Part shown: piece by piece, positions 1-6,880 of the stretch
Layout: every line of letters starts with the position of its first letter
Numbering within the stretch: position 1 is the stretch's first letter
Origin: a virus
Reading direction: 5' to 3' (one strand)
Virus record (IMG/VR): IMGVR_UViG_3300043449_002153
Coordinates: 1 to 28,444 of that record
Length of the DNA stretch: 28,444 bases
Position numbers and translations under genes: made by a program
The notes under the pieces: model-generated
Seen by the model: the letters and a program-made list of their open reading frames with translations, nothing else
What the model was told of the DNA's origin: nothing
Database searches by the model: none

Positions 1-32
1 CTTGATCACAACTTCCGTCTTGGTGATGGCGT

Positions 33-353
33 TCATTCCGAATTTCTCCTGGCGTACCCCGCCCCCATCTTCTGCCACATCGACTTGAACCAGCAGACAA
101 CCTCTTCGATATTCTTGTTGCGCGGGACCGAGACAGAAAGGTTTGCGTAATAGTCGCCCATGTAAAACTGGACATCTGCCTGATACCCTTCGTGCCCGCC
201 CACATATTTCCTGTTGTCGTAGTATCCAATGTTCAAAAAATAACAGTCGCCATTCTCATCCCGCTCCGGCCTCTGAAAAAAGCGATCGCACGAAAGTCCA
301 GGCGGGACGCCGAATTCCCTGAAGCCAGAAGCCAGGATGGATTCAATGTCCAT
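33..353 (-). CDS. hypothetical protein, paralogue of the 1160-1492 gene
   Basis: A 106-residue protein of unknown function. It aligns along its whole length with the 110-residue product of 1160-1492: both have GF-x-EF-x-VPP near the N-terminus, a YYD-x-RKY core around residues 44-50, and end with WF-x-S-x-WQ-x-MGA. No signal peptide or membrane segment is visible. The ATG overlaps the TAA of the upstream gene (TAATG), so translation is probably coupled, and I see no strong ribosome binding site of its own. It is the last complete gene of the left-hand minus-strand operon. Confidence 0.8.
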   Translation of the reverse strand: MDIESILASGFREFGVPPGLSCDRFFQRPERDENGDCYFLNIGYYDNRKYVGGHEGYQADVQFYMGDYYANLSVSVPRNKNIEEVVCWFKSMWQKMGAGYARRNSE

Positions 354-880
354 TACTGTTGCTCCAGCAAGAACAGCAGATTGGAGATGTCGTCAATCTT
401 GTCCGACAGGATGAGGGAGCCGGTTGTCTTGTTGTCCATGTCGCGGATGGGGAGATTGAGCACGGACGGGTGGCGGGCGATCACCTTCAACAAAAGCTCC
501 AGCTTCTCGATTTTCATGTTCATCATGCCGCACAACGACTGAAGCTCGCCGTTGTCTACCATCAAGGCCCTGGTTGTCTCGACGAGGGCGGGCACATCCT
601 CACGGGCATGGGCGATGAATTCCGTGTTCTCGTCCCACTTGTCGGACTTGTGGCAGGCCAAACGAGGGTGTTGCAACAGCGTCACACAAATAACATTGTC
701 AAAATCGGCGGTCCCAGGCGCCATACCAAATTTGTTATCATGCTCAAACCTGCACGGGGTCGTGGTCACATAGCAGGCGCTCATGGCCACATCATCATCG
801 GTGGCGGCCGGGAACCAGGGACCCGGGGTAGCATTCTCCACCCGCCTGCTGATCGCATTCAGTTCGCCTTCGGTCAACAT
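353..880 (-). CDS. phage-type protein with ATPGPW and EFIAHAREDVPALV motifs
   Basis: About 175 residues. The N-terminus carries ENATPGPW (residues 16-23) and the middle carries NTEFIAHAREDVPALV. This pair is typical of a widespread group of phage and prophage proteins sometimes called Ead/Ea22-like, whose biochemical role is not established. A helical segment with spaced leucines follows. I prefer the ATG at 880 because GGGAG lies about 7 bases upstream; a GTG at 883 is also possible. The start overlaps the preceding stop (TGATG), so it is co-translated with 880-1158. Confidence 0.8.
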   Translation of the reverse strand: MLTEGELNAISRRVENATPGPWFPAATDDDVAMSACYVTTTPCRFEHDNKFGMAPGTADFDNVICVTLLQHPRLACHKSDKWDENTEFIAHAREDVPALVETTRALMVDNGELQSLCGMMNMKIEKLELLLKVIARHPSVLNLPIRDMDNKTTGSLILSDKIDDISNLLFLLEQQ

Positions 881-1158
881 CACTTCACTCCCAAACGCAG
901 GCTTTCACAGCCAGGGAACTCGGTCGAGGACAGCGCCTCATCCACGGCCTGGTCGGCCGACTGACACAACTGCTTGAGATAAGCGATGAAATCGTCCAGC
1001 TCATCCACCTCAAAGGCCCACCGCTTGGTCTTGATGACGATGTAGTGGCGGTCATCTGCGGGTTCGACCTTGATGTCCAACGTCTGAATCTCGTCCCTGC
1101 CCGCTTTCATGTCGGCGGGTTGCTGAATCCTGATGGAATCATGCCAATGCTTCGGCAT
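880..1158 (-). CDS. hypothetical protein
   Basis: A 92-residue protein not recognised as any family. The middle has alternating hydrophobic residues suggesting beta strands (HYIVIKTKRWAFEVDEL), followed by a helical stretch containing FIAYLKQL. It starts one base after the stop of 1160-1492 and overlaps the next gene by one base, so it is an internal operon cistron. Confidence 0.7.
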   Translation of the reverse strand: MPKHWHDSIRIQQPADMKAGRDEIQTLDIKVEPADDRHYIVIKTKRWAFEVDELDDFIAYLKQLCQSADQAVDEALSSTEFPGCESLRLGVK

Positions 1159-1159
1159 C

Positions 1160-1492
1160 CTACTCTCCCCACTTCTTCTCGTAATGAGCGCCCATATCCT
1201 GCCAGACGCTATGGAACCAATCGACGATGTCCTCGGGAGACATACCCTCGATATCCATCAGTTCCACATTGGTGGTGCATTCCCGGTCGTTGATGCGGAA
1301 CCAGAACTGGGAGATGGCGTCCCAGGATTCCGCGTTGTAGTGATATTTGCGAAGGTCGTAGTATCGGACATTGATGTTGAATTGGCGCCCGCGTGCATCC
1401 TTGCGGGCATATCCCCACAACCTTGTGCAATTCCACATGGGTGGGACAGGAAACTCCTTGAATCCAGCCTCCTCAAGGGCCATCGGACTCAT
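1160..1492 (-). CDS. hypothetical protein, paralogue of the 33-353 gene
   Basis: A 110-residue protein sharing the GF-x-EF-x-VPP, YYD-x-RKY and WF-x-S-x-WQ-x-MGA blocks with the product of 33-353, which points to a duplication within this operon. Function is unknown. The ATG at 1492 is preceded by AAGGAG at a spacing of 7; an ATG at 1483 is the alternative. It overlaps the 3' end of 1473-1730 by 20 bases in another frame. Confidence 0.8.
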   Translation of the reverse strand: MSPMALEEAGFKEFPVPPMWNCTRLWGYARKDARGRQFNINVRYYDLRKYHYNAESWDAISQFWFRINDRECTTNVELMDIEGMSPEDIVDWFHSVWQDMGAHYEKKWGE

Positions 1493-1730
1493 CGGCCATC
1501 TCCTTCAAAAAGAGTTCGGCCATCGCCTTGGCGCCGGGCTTGCCCTCCACCAGGGAGAAGATGACCTCCTTGGCGAGGGCGAGAGCCTGGTCAGCAACAG
1601 CAAACGCCTGCATGGCGTTGATCAGGGGTTCCACCAAGTAAAGCCGCTCGACATTGTCATAGATGCCGTCCCAGAAAGACTCGTCGTTCATCTTCTGGAG
1701 GGCTTCAATGTAGTCGGCGCGCTTCACCAT
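1473..1730 (-). CDS. hypothetical alpha-helical protein
   Basis: An 85-residue protein of unknown function, predicted largely helical and rich in Ala, Leu and Glu. A GAGG lies about 8 bases before the ATG. Its last codons overlap the first codons of 1160-1492. It follows the Ig-like gene by 11 bases, consistent with one transcript. Confidence 0.75.
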   Translation of the reverse strand: MVKRADYIEALQKMNDESFWDGIYDNVERLYLVEPLINAMQAFAVADQALALAKEVIFSLVEGKPGAKAMAELFLKEMADESDGP

Positions 1731-1741
1731 GGCGGCAACCT

Positions 1742-2065
1742 CTAGGCTTTCTCGGAGGGGGTGGCGGCGTCGATCTTGACATTGACGGCCTCGCCGGGAA
1801 CGACTTCGACATCCAGCGTCGACAGCAAAGGGCTGATCCCGTCGCCGATCCTGGCGTCGCAGGAGAACTTGACCTGGGCGCTGCCCACCTTGCCGGTGGT
1901 CTTGACCAGGGCTTTCAGGGGACTGGCGGCATCGACGACCACCTCGATCACCGAGGGATCAGACGATGACCATTCGGGGGATTCCACCGGGGCCTCGTTC
2001 CCGCCCTTGCTGACCGGCGTGACCGACAAGGAAACTTCTTGGTTGTCTGTGAGCACGAGAGACAT
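1742..2065 (-). CDS. Ig-like (BIG2-type) domain phage protein
   Basis: A 107-residue single-domain protein. The start MSLVLTDNQEVSLSV, the central EWSSSDPSVIEVV and the later GSAQVKFSCDARIGDG follow the pattern of small phage proteins built from one bacterial Ig-like fold, in which W-S-x-x-D-P/E-S/A-V-x-x-V is the signature. Such proteins often decorate virions or bind carbohydrate, but no structural genes are visible here, so a virion role is only a possibility. There is no signal peptide. AGGAG sits 7 bases before the ATG. A small hairpin with a T-run separates it from the methyltransferase upstream. Confidence 0.75.
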   Translation of the reverse strand: MSLVLTDNQEVSLSVTPVSKGGNEAPVESPEWSSSDPSVIEVVVDAASPLKALVKTTGKVGSAQVKFSCDARIGDGISPLLSTLDVEVVPGEAVNVKIDAATPSEKA

Positions 2066-2086
2066 GGCTAACTCCTAAAAACACTC

Positions 2087-2107
2087 AAAAAAATCCCCAC
2101 GCGGGGA
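2087..2107 (-). terminator. short hairpin with T-run after the cytosine methyltransferase
   Basis: On the minus strand TCCCC-GCGT-GGGGA is followed by seven T residues. The stem is only 5 bp, so it may be a weak terminator or attenuator between the methyltransferase stop (2111) and the Ig-like gene. Confidence 0.5.
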
Positions 2108-2110
2108 AAA

Positions 2111-4345
2111 TCACAAAGTTCTGTTTTCCGCAGCTTGAATCCTTTCGCCAAGCCATTGCATGCAGTTGCAAGCCATGCTGTTTCCTAAGGCTTTGTATCT
2201 GGGGCCGTCCGGCGAATCGGGCTTCTTCTTGTGGGGTATGTTTGTCCAACCACGGGGAAATCCCTGGAGTGATTCGCATTCTTCAGGAGTAAGTCTGCGG
2301 ACTACCATCGGAGGCATTTTGTTCATGACATTCGGCACATTGTTTCCGCCCGTCCCCCATTGCGCTTCAACAGTCGGGCTGACTCCGACATTGACCCTGA
2401 CGCTGTCTCGTCTGCTGGCGTGATAAGCCACGCCTTCAGCGTCCACAGCAACCCCCTGAGTAGCCGAAGCGTCAACCGTGTAACTAGTTCCTTCGTCGTT
2501 CCAACCACGCCCATTCTGTTTTTTGTCAAGCCCGCGGACATCCTGCATGGCGATAGCCATGTGTTTTGGCGGGTTGTGCCTCTCGTCCCACCCGTTCAGG
2601 CAGGCGGCGACCTCGGTTTCATTGAAGGTGGGAGCCTCCTCCTTGTTGTGGGGATTGGTGGATTTCACATAAGCAACGGCGGCCGTCGCACAGCCTGTTT
2701 TACTCCCGCACCCGATTGCGTGGCACTTACCGTCTTCCGACGGTATCGGATCCTGAGTTGGATGGAACGATGTCGGATTCGTTATTATTCCTATGCCTTG
2801 ATGGCTTCCGTCGCTGTGTCCACTTGACGACAAACAATCTGTCCTGTCACCAGTTATCCAAGCTGGCTGGTTAGAATAACCGCTGAAGGTAAAAGCAACT
2901 CCATTAGCAGTATCAGAAACGGGCAGCATGTATCCGGCGGCTGCATGATCTGCGCTGTTGCTCCAACCACCAGAATTGGCGCAGGACTTCATGGTCCCGG
3001 CCACATCCGGCACTTCGACAGGCTGCATGACAGTCGGCCCGCTGGCGTTCACGCTGGAGCCTGGCGTTCCCATCGTCGCCGCCACATCGCCCGTGATCGC
3101 CCCGTTGTAGCAGTCCGTCCCCACGGCGTGGAGGACTATAGGCTCGTGGCCGTGCATTTCCCTGCGGAGAGTCCCGACGGAACCGTCCTGAAGAGTCTGC
3201 ATGACCGACCCTCCCTGATCCATCAGGACCAAGTCCTCGTCCACCGACACGGCGACCAACGGCGTGTTCCGTCCGCTGGCATTGCTGTTGGTGTTCAAAG
3301 TGTTGGCGATGTTGTTCGTCCGCACCTCGCCCACTTGGTTTTGGGCGAAGGCCATGGCTTCCACAACGGCAGCAACTTGGGCGGTGATTTCCGCCGACTG
3401 AGGACTGCGGCTGGGATCGTTGGTGGCAGTCAGGGTCGGAGCGACCACTCCAGGAACAAACATCGGGCAGGCGCTGTCAACATGCTGATCCTCCAGGCCC
3501 TGCTTGTTTCCGAATGACGCATTCAATGAGCAGCTGACATCGGCAGGCCAATCCAACTTGCCCTGAAGAACGGCTGGAAAACGGTTCTTTTCCGGCATGG
3601 TCTGCCCCTTGGAAAGGACGGCGTCCAGAGTCTGGCTGACCTGACCGCCGTCCCACCAGCAACCTACGACTGGGTCTTGCCCTCGGGATTCTCCTGTTCG
3701 TTCGACGCCTCGACCACTGCTAACAAGGCTCGGTGCAACATCTCTGGCAAGGCCTTGCCCCGTTTTTCTGCGCGTCGGAGGATTCCCGCACAGGCTTTCG
3801 GACTTAAAAAGTATCTCGGCGGCACGACCCCTCTCTCCAAGACATCCGACAACGAACACACGGCGTCTACGCTGTGGGACGGCGTGTGGAAACTGTTGTG
3901 TTCGGACCCATTGAGCGTCAAGAACCCGGTAGGCGAGGTCATACCCCAGGTCCCCCAACGCCCCGAGGAGGGTTCCAAAATCCCGTCCTCCGTTTGATGT
4001 GAGAACACCGGGGACATTTTCCCAGATGATATACTTAGGTCGGTAACGCCCAGCGATTCCAACATAGTCAAGCATGAGGCCGCCGCGGGGGTCAGTGAGG
4101 CCTTTCCTGAGGCCTGCGACGCTGAAGCTTTGACAAGGGGTGCCGCCGACGAGGACTTCGATCTTTTCATCTGGCCATTCTCTCCATCGGGTCATGTCAC
4201 CCCAATTCGGGACATCGGGGTAACGGTACTTCAAAACAGAAGAGGGAAACGATTCAATCTCGCTGAATGCCACAGGAGTCCAGCCCAGTTGGTGCCAGGC
4301 CTGGGTCGCTGCTTCAATACCGCTGCAAACAGATAAATAACGCAT
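2111..4345 (-). CDS. C5 cytosine-specific DNA methyltransferase with a very long variable region
   Basis: A 744-residue protein that should transfer a methyl group from S-adenosylmethionine to C5 of cytosine in DNA. Motif I is LSVCSGIEAAT (4-14), the catalytic PCQ is at 70-72 in GGTPCQSFSVAG, ENV is at 109-111 and QRRRR at 158-162. The closing motifs RRLTPEECESLQGFP and YKALGNSMA lie in the last 62 residues. Usual members have about 300-450 residues; here roughly 510 residues separate motifs VIII and IX, where the target-recognition region sits. That insert contains many degenerate segments of the type [AS]-x-T-[LMV] followed by Gly/Asn-rich stretches. The ATG overlaps the preceding TGA (TGATG). 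A likely role is protecting phage DNA from restriction. Confidence 0.93.
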   Translation of the reverse strand: MRYLSVCSGIEAATQAWHQLGWTPVAFSEIESFPSSVLKYRYPDVPNWGDMTRWREWPDEKIEVLVGGTPCQSFSVAGLRKGLTDPRGGLMLDYVGIAGRYRPKYIIWENVPGVLTSNGGRDFGTLLGALGDLGYDLAYRVLDAQWVRTQQFPHAVPQRRRRVFVVGCLGERGRAAEILFKSESLCGNPPTRRKTGQGLARDVAPSLVSSGRGVERTGESRGQDPVVGCWWDGGQVSQTLDAVLSKGQTMPEKNRFPAVLQGKLDWPADVSCSLNASFGNKQGLEDQHVDSACPMFVPGVVAPTLTATNDPSRSPQSAEITAQVAAVVEAMAFAQNQVGEVRTNNIANTLNTNSNASGRNTPLVAVSVDEDLVLMDQGGSVMQTLQDGSVGTLRREMHGHEPIVLHAVGTDCYNGAITGDVAATMGTPGSSVNASGPTVMQPVEVPDVAGTMKSCANSGGWSNSADHAAAGYMLPVSDTANGVAFTFSGYSNQPAWITGDRTDCLSSSGHSDGSHQGIGIITNPTSFHPTQDPIPSEDGKCHAIGCGSKTGCATAAVAYVKSTNPHNKEEAPTFNETEVAACLNGWDERHNPPKHMAIAMQDVRGLDKKQNGRGWNDEGTSYTVDASATQGVAVDAEGVAYHASRRDSVRVNVGVSPTVEAQWGTGGNNVPNVMNKMPPMVVRRLTPEECESLQGFPRGWTNIPHKKKPDSPDGPRYKALGNSMACNCMQWLGERIQAAENRTL

Positions 4346-4563
4346 CAGGAACGACTCCGAACTGGCCCTATGGAAAAATCAACAGCGAACCCGGAACTCA
4401 AGGTCAGGGCCGCTACATACGAGTTGAAAATCCAACCGCGCACACACCGGACGGAGACAACCCGGTAGCCAGACTTTCTGGCCTTCTCTATCGCCTCAAA
4501 CCACCGATGGAGCCGGTAGTCGGCGATCGTCATCAGGTCGCCCTCGATAAAAGTGCGTATCAC
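4345..4563 (-). CDS. hypothetical protein with GTG start
   Basis: A 72-residue protein of unknown function, with a helical N-terminal part (YRLHRWFEAIEKARKSGY) and a beta-rich C-terminal part (YVAALTLSSGFAVDFSIG). The GTG start overlaps the TGA of the upstream gene (GTGA), and its own stop overlaps the methyltransferase ATG. An ATG at codon 11 is an alternative start. Confidence 0.65.
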   Translation of the reverse strand: MIRTFIEGDLMTIADYRLHRWFEAIEKARKSGYRVVSVRCVRGWIFNSYVAALTLSSGFAVDFSIGPVRSRS

Positions 4564-5048
4564 GGGGCATCCTCAGCCAGCAGAGTGGCCGTTTCGACGG
4601 AATAAAATCGTTCATCGGGACCAAAGGACACCCGCAGTCCGCCGTCAACGATGCTGATGGCATTCAGCGTGATTTGTTTTTCGGCGGCATTGGCTGGATT
4701 GGTGATCGCCGAAATGGGAATCGTTCTGGTTTGGAACAGGGCGTTCGTTAGTTCAAAGCCCTCAAACTTTTCGGTGGGCCGGATGGAAATGAGGTGGTCG
4801 CCAGGTTTATCGCCCGAGATCGCTTTTTCCACATCGACCGTGGAAGCCCAGGTGGGTTTCATGGCCTCGTGAACCAGTTGATTCTGGAACATCCCCTCTC
4901 GTTCGGAGATGGACTTCTTCAACTCTTCAATACCGCGCGAGACATTGACATAAGCGTCTGTCACACGCTGATGAAAAGGCGAATTTTGGGTGGTTTGGAG
5001 AAGAGAATCCAGAATATCGCGGGCATCTTCAAGAAGTTGGTTAGGCAT
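4560..5048 (-). CDS. hypothetical protein, first gene of the methyltransferase operon
   Basis: A 162-residue protein of unknown function. The first 60 residues look helical (ARDILDSLLQ, YVNVSRGIEELKKSISERE); the rest alternates strands and turns. GGGAG lies about 7 bases before the ATG, and a sigma70-like promoter (TTAACA, 17 bp, TATTCT) lies just upstream at 5083-5111. It therefore appears to lead the operon running left to about position 33. Confidence 0.75.
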   Translation of the reverse strand: MPNQLLEDARDILDSLLQTTQNSPFHQRVTDAYVNVSRGIEELKKSISEREGMFQNQLVHEAMKPTWASTVDVEKAISGDKPGDHLISIRPTEKFEGFELTNALFQTRTIPISAITNPANAAEKQITLNAISIVDGGLRVSFGPDERFYSVETATLLAEDAP

Positions 5049-5082
5049 GAATCGCTCCCAGAAAAGAATGCTGACTAGTGTC

Positions 5083-5111
5083 AGAATATTCTTAACTAGG
5101 ACGATTGTTAA
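5083..5111 (-). promoter_or_regulatory. sigma70-like promoter for the methyltransferase operon
   Basis: On the minus strand TTAACA (5111-5106) and TATTCT (5088-5083) are separated by exactly 17 bases, matching the host consensus at 5 of 6 and 4 of 6 positions in an AT-rich gap. The start codon at 5048 would follow a leader of about 28 bases. This is consensus matching only. Confidence 0.5.
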
Positions 5112-5115
5112 GCAA

Positions 5116-5583
5116 TTAATCTGGACGAGAAAAAACTATTCCGTCTTGGTCACGACCATACAGATTGGTGGCTAGCTTGCCCTGCCAACCCTTAGTTCGG
5201 AAAAAATAGATGGAGTCCTGGTCATGCTCCCTGACATGGGCGACAAACTTACTACTGACGCTGCGGGTCAGAATTTCTTCCAGCATGGCGGAACCAAGGC
5301 CACGCCGACGGAAAAGCGGGTGAACCACCAGACGCTCAATGGTCGTGGTGGAGCGATCCTTGTTGCGCGAGACCATGGCGAATCCGCTGACAACCGGTCC
5401 TTCCATCGCCACATAGAAAACGGTGGACTTGCGACGCACCTCGGCGATAAACTTGGCCTCGTCCCAATGGAACGGATGGAGTATCTCGCCGAAATCCTTG
5501 TCTTGGTAGGTCCACGCCCCCCGCTCCACCTCGAGGACATCGGGCAGATGGCGTTTCACCATGTATTCAACCGAGATGTCCAT
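5116..5583 (-). CDS. GNAT-family N-acetyltransferase, RimI-like
   Basis: A 155-residue protein predicted to transfer acetyl from acetyl-CoA to an amino group. The acetyl-CoA loop is RRRGLGSAM (92-100), preceded by strand IERLVVHPLF and followed by helix LEEILTRSV; FFRTKGW at 128-133 is the usual late motif. The length is normal for a single GNAT domain. An open frame extends upstream to 5751, but the ATG at 5583 has AGGAG 8-9 bases ahead and gives the family-standard N-terminus, so I use it. It follows a strong terminator. The substrate (protein N-terminus, tRNA or small molecule) cannot be told from sequence. Confidence 0.87.
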   Translation of the reverse strand: MDISVEYMVKRHLPDVLEVERGAWTYQDKDFGEILHPFHWDEAKFIAEVRRKSTVFYVAMEGPVVSGFAMVSRNKDRSTTTIERLVVHPLFRRRGLGSAMLEEILTRSVSSKFVAHVREHDQDSIYFFRTKGWQGKLATNLYGRDQDGIVFSRPD

Positions 5584-5701
5584 GACAGGTGCTCCTGGAT
5601 TGATCATAGGACTATACCCCGGTTTGATTGCATGGATCACTCGACAGATACTACCCTGCCGACCTGGAAATGTGGGCACTTGAGTGCAGCGGTGGGTAAA
5701 T

Positions 5702-5736
5702 AAAAAAAGAGGCGCCACACTTGTGTGTGACACCTC
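5702..5736 (-). terminator. intrinsic terminator after the macro-domain gene
   Basis: On the minus strand a 12-bp stem (GAGGTGTCACAC with GTGTGGCGCCTC, two G-U pairs) with a 4-base loop is followed by seven T residues. The stem begins within the macro gene's stop codon region, so it ends the sigma-like/macro transcript and separates it from the acetyltransferase. Confidence 0.88.
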
Positions 5737-6166
5737 AACTGAGAATGACAAAACGATCGTCCAGAATGCCTTCCAGCAACGGCCTGACCTGATCCCATCT
5801 CAGATCGCCGCAGCCACATCCAATTTTGGGCAGGTAAATTTCCTCAATCGCATTGTCCCAAGCCCAATGGGAAAGAAAGAGAACCGATCTTTGGATCAAT
5901 CCAAGGTCGGATTTTTCAGAGAAGTGGTGTTTGGTGGGTACCGACACAATCTGCAACCAAGGTACCACGCACGGGACATTGCCGTGATCACGCACATGGT
6001 AGCCCCAGAACCGATCCAGCCCAGGCCACCTGTCCCGGGCTTCCTTGGCCACGCCAGCCCCCATGACCAACCGCGGGCCTTTGACGGAATGGGTGATGAC
6101 ACAGCTGGTCGGAATGCCGACCCAGCCGCGTTCCTGCCTAAACAGATCCCCCCTGCGCTCGATCAT
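5735..6166 (-). CDS. macro-domain protein (ADP-ribose-binding or Appr-1''-p processing type)
   Basis: A 143-residue protein matching one macro domain. Two blocks define it: VMGAGVAKEA (34-43), corresponding to the G-x-G-x-A loop that contacts the ribose and phosphate, and LPKIGCGCGDLRWDQV (112-127), the usual P-x-I-G-x-G-x-x-x-W segment. Relatives bind ADP-ribose and some remove phosphate from ADP-ribose-1''-phosphate or reverse ADP-ribosylation; which applies here is not visible. The ATG at 6166 has GGAG 7 bases upstream and suits the domain start better than a longer frame from 6247. It overlaps the sigma-like gene's 3' end by 29 bases. Confidence 0.82.
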   Translation of the reverse strand: MIERRGDLFRQERGWVGIPTSCVITHSVKGPRLVMGAGVAKEARDRWPGLDRFWGYHVRDHGNVPCVVPWLQIVSVPTKHHFSEKSDLGLIQRSVLFLSHWAWDNAIEEIYLPKIGCGCGDLRWDQVRPLLEGILDDRFVILS

Positions 6167-6698
6167 CGCAAACTCCGGCGGCCTCTTCCAAGAGAGTAGC
6201 CACCTTGCGGATCGAACGACAATAACGCATGCGCAACGAGTTGACATTGCCTCGACCGATCCGGCTGACGATGTCGTCCCAGCTCAGGTCGGCGTTCCTC
6301 AGGCAGAAAATCTGCCAGGCCTCGTCGCTCAGGCGTCGACGGAGAAATGCCCAGGACTCCTCGCTGCACAGATTGTCCAGGGCGTCCTCTCTCCTCTCGG
6401 GCAGGTCGATGTCGTGGCTACGCAGCGTCAGACGGCAGTCGCGCTTGCCCCTCTGCATCTGGCGCAGCTTGTCGTTGGAAAGCTGCACGGCCATCCGCTT
6501 GACCAGGAAACGCTTGTGGTCATCGGGCATGGAGCGACGCCTGTCCGCCGGAACCTTGCGCAGGTAGTTCATCGCCAGCTCCTGGCGGAAGTCTTCCACC
6601 TCCCACTCCTGCTTGAGCATCGGCTTGCGGTTCAGGATGGAATCCAAATAGCCATCCAAGTAAAGCGACTCGACGGGATTGTCCAGCTCAACACTCAT
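6138..6698 (-). CDS. divergent RNA polymerase sigma factor-like protein (ECF layout)
   Basis: A 186-residue protein laid out like a two-domain sigma factor. Residues about 33-88 (EVEDFRQELAMNYLRKV, then a basic helix ending LRQMQRGKRD) resemble region 2, which contacts core polymerase and the -10 element. Residues 116-170 (LSDEAWQIFCLRNADLSWDD, then a recognition-type helix around SLRMRYCRSIRKVATLL) resemble region 4, a helix-turn-helix for the -35 element. GAGG lies 5 bases before the ATG. It leads a two-gene unit with the macro gene. It is the only visible candidate to recognise the repeated 24-bp element. A non-sigma helix-turn-helix regulator remains possible. Confidence 0.6.
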   Translation of the reverse strand: MSVELDNPVESLYLDGYLDSILNRKPMLKQEWEVEDFRQELAMNYLRKVPADRRRSMPDDHKRFLVKRMAVQLSNDKLRQMQRGKRDCRLTLRSHDIDLPERREDALDNLCSEESWAFLRRRLSDEAWQIFCLRNADLSWDDIVSRIGRGNVNSLRMRYCRSIRKVATLLEEAAGVCDDRAQGGSV

Positions 6699-6759
6699 CA
6701 GAACCTCGATTCTGCGGGGACGCGCAACGAGGGTCTTCCTGACCGACTATTCCCATAAC

Positions 6760-6783
6760 AAAATTAAACCTATTGCAGACAAG
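6760..6783 (-). promoter_or_regulatory. possible degenerate 24-bp-type element upstream of the sigma-like gene
   Basis: On the minus strand GTCTGCAATAGG is close to the AACTGCAATAGGG end of the gene-proximal repeat class, and TAAATCAAC stands 8 bases upstream where GAGCCAAAC would be (4 of 9 matches). The surrounding CCTATT...AATAGG also forms a 6-bp inverted repeat. If real, the sigma-like gene could be under related control. The coordinates are approximate and the match is weak. Confidence 0.25.
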
Positions 6784-6800
6784 AATAGGTTGATTTATTA

Positions 6801-6828
6801 AGCTTAACTAGGCAATTTGGGGTGTCAA
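6801..6828 (-). promoter_or_regulatory. possible sigma70-like promoter for the sigma-like gene
   Basis: On the minus strand a perfect TTGACA (6828-6823) is followed after 16 bases by TAAGCT, a poor -10 match, in a strongly AT-rich stretch. It would give a leader of about 95 bases to the ATG at 6698. Confidence 0.35.
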
Positions 6829-6880
6829 GTAGAATTTTTATGAATCTGAAACAAATGATTCTTTTGTGGCAATTCAATAA

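Noticed and set aside
3664-4170. A 168-codon minus-strand open frame inside the methyltransferase
   Set aside because: It overlaps the conserved methyltransferase motifs in another frame and has no domain of its own.
5678-5700. A nineteenth element copy after the terminator at 5702
   Set aside because: Minus-strand GCTGCACTCAAG resembles the distal-class end, but there is no GAGCCAAAC block 8 bases upstream.
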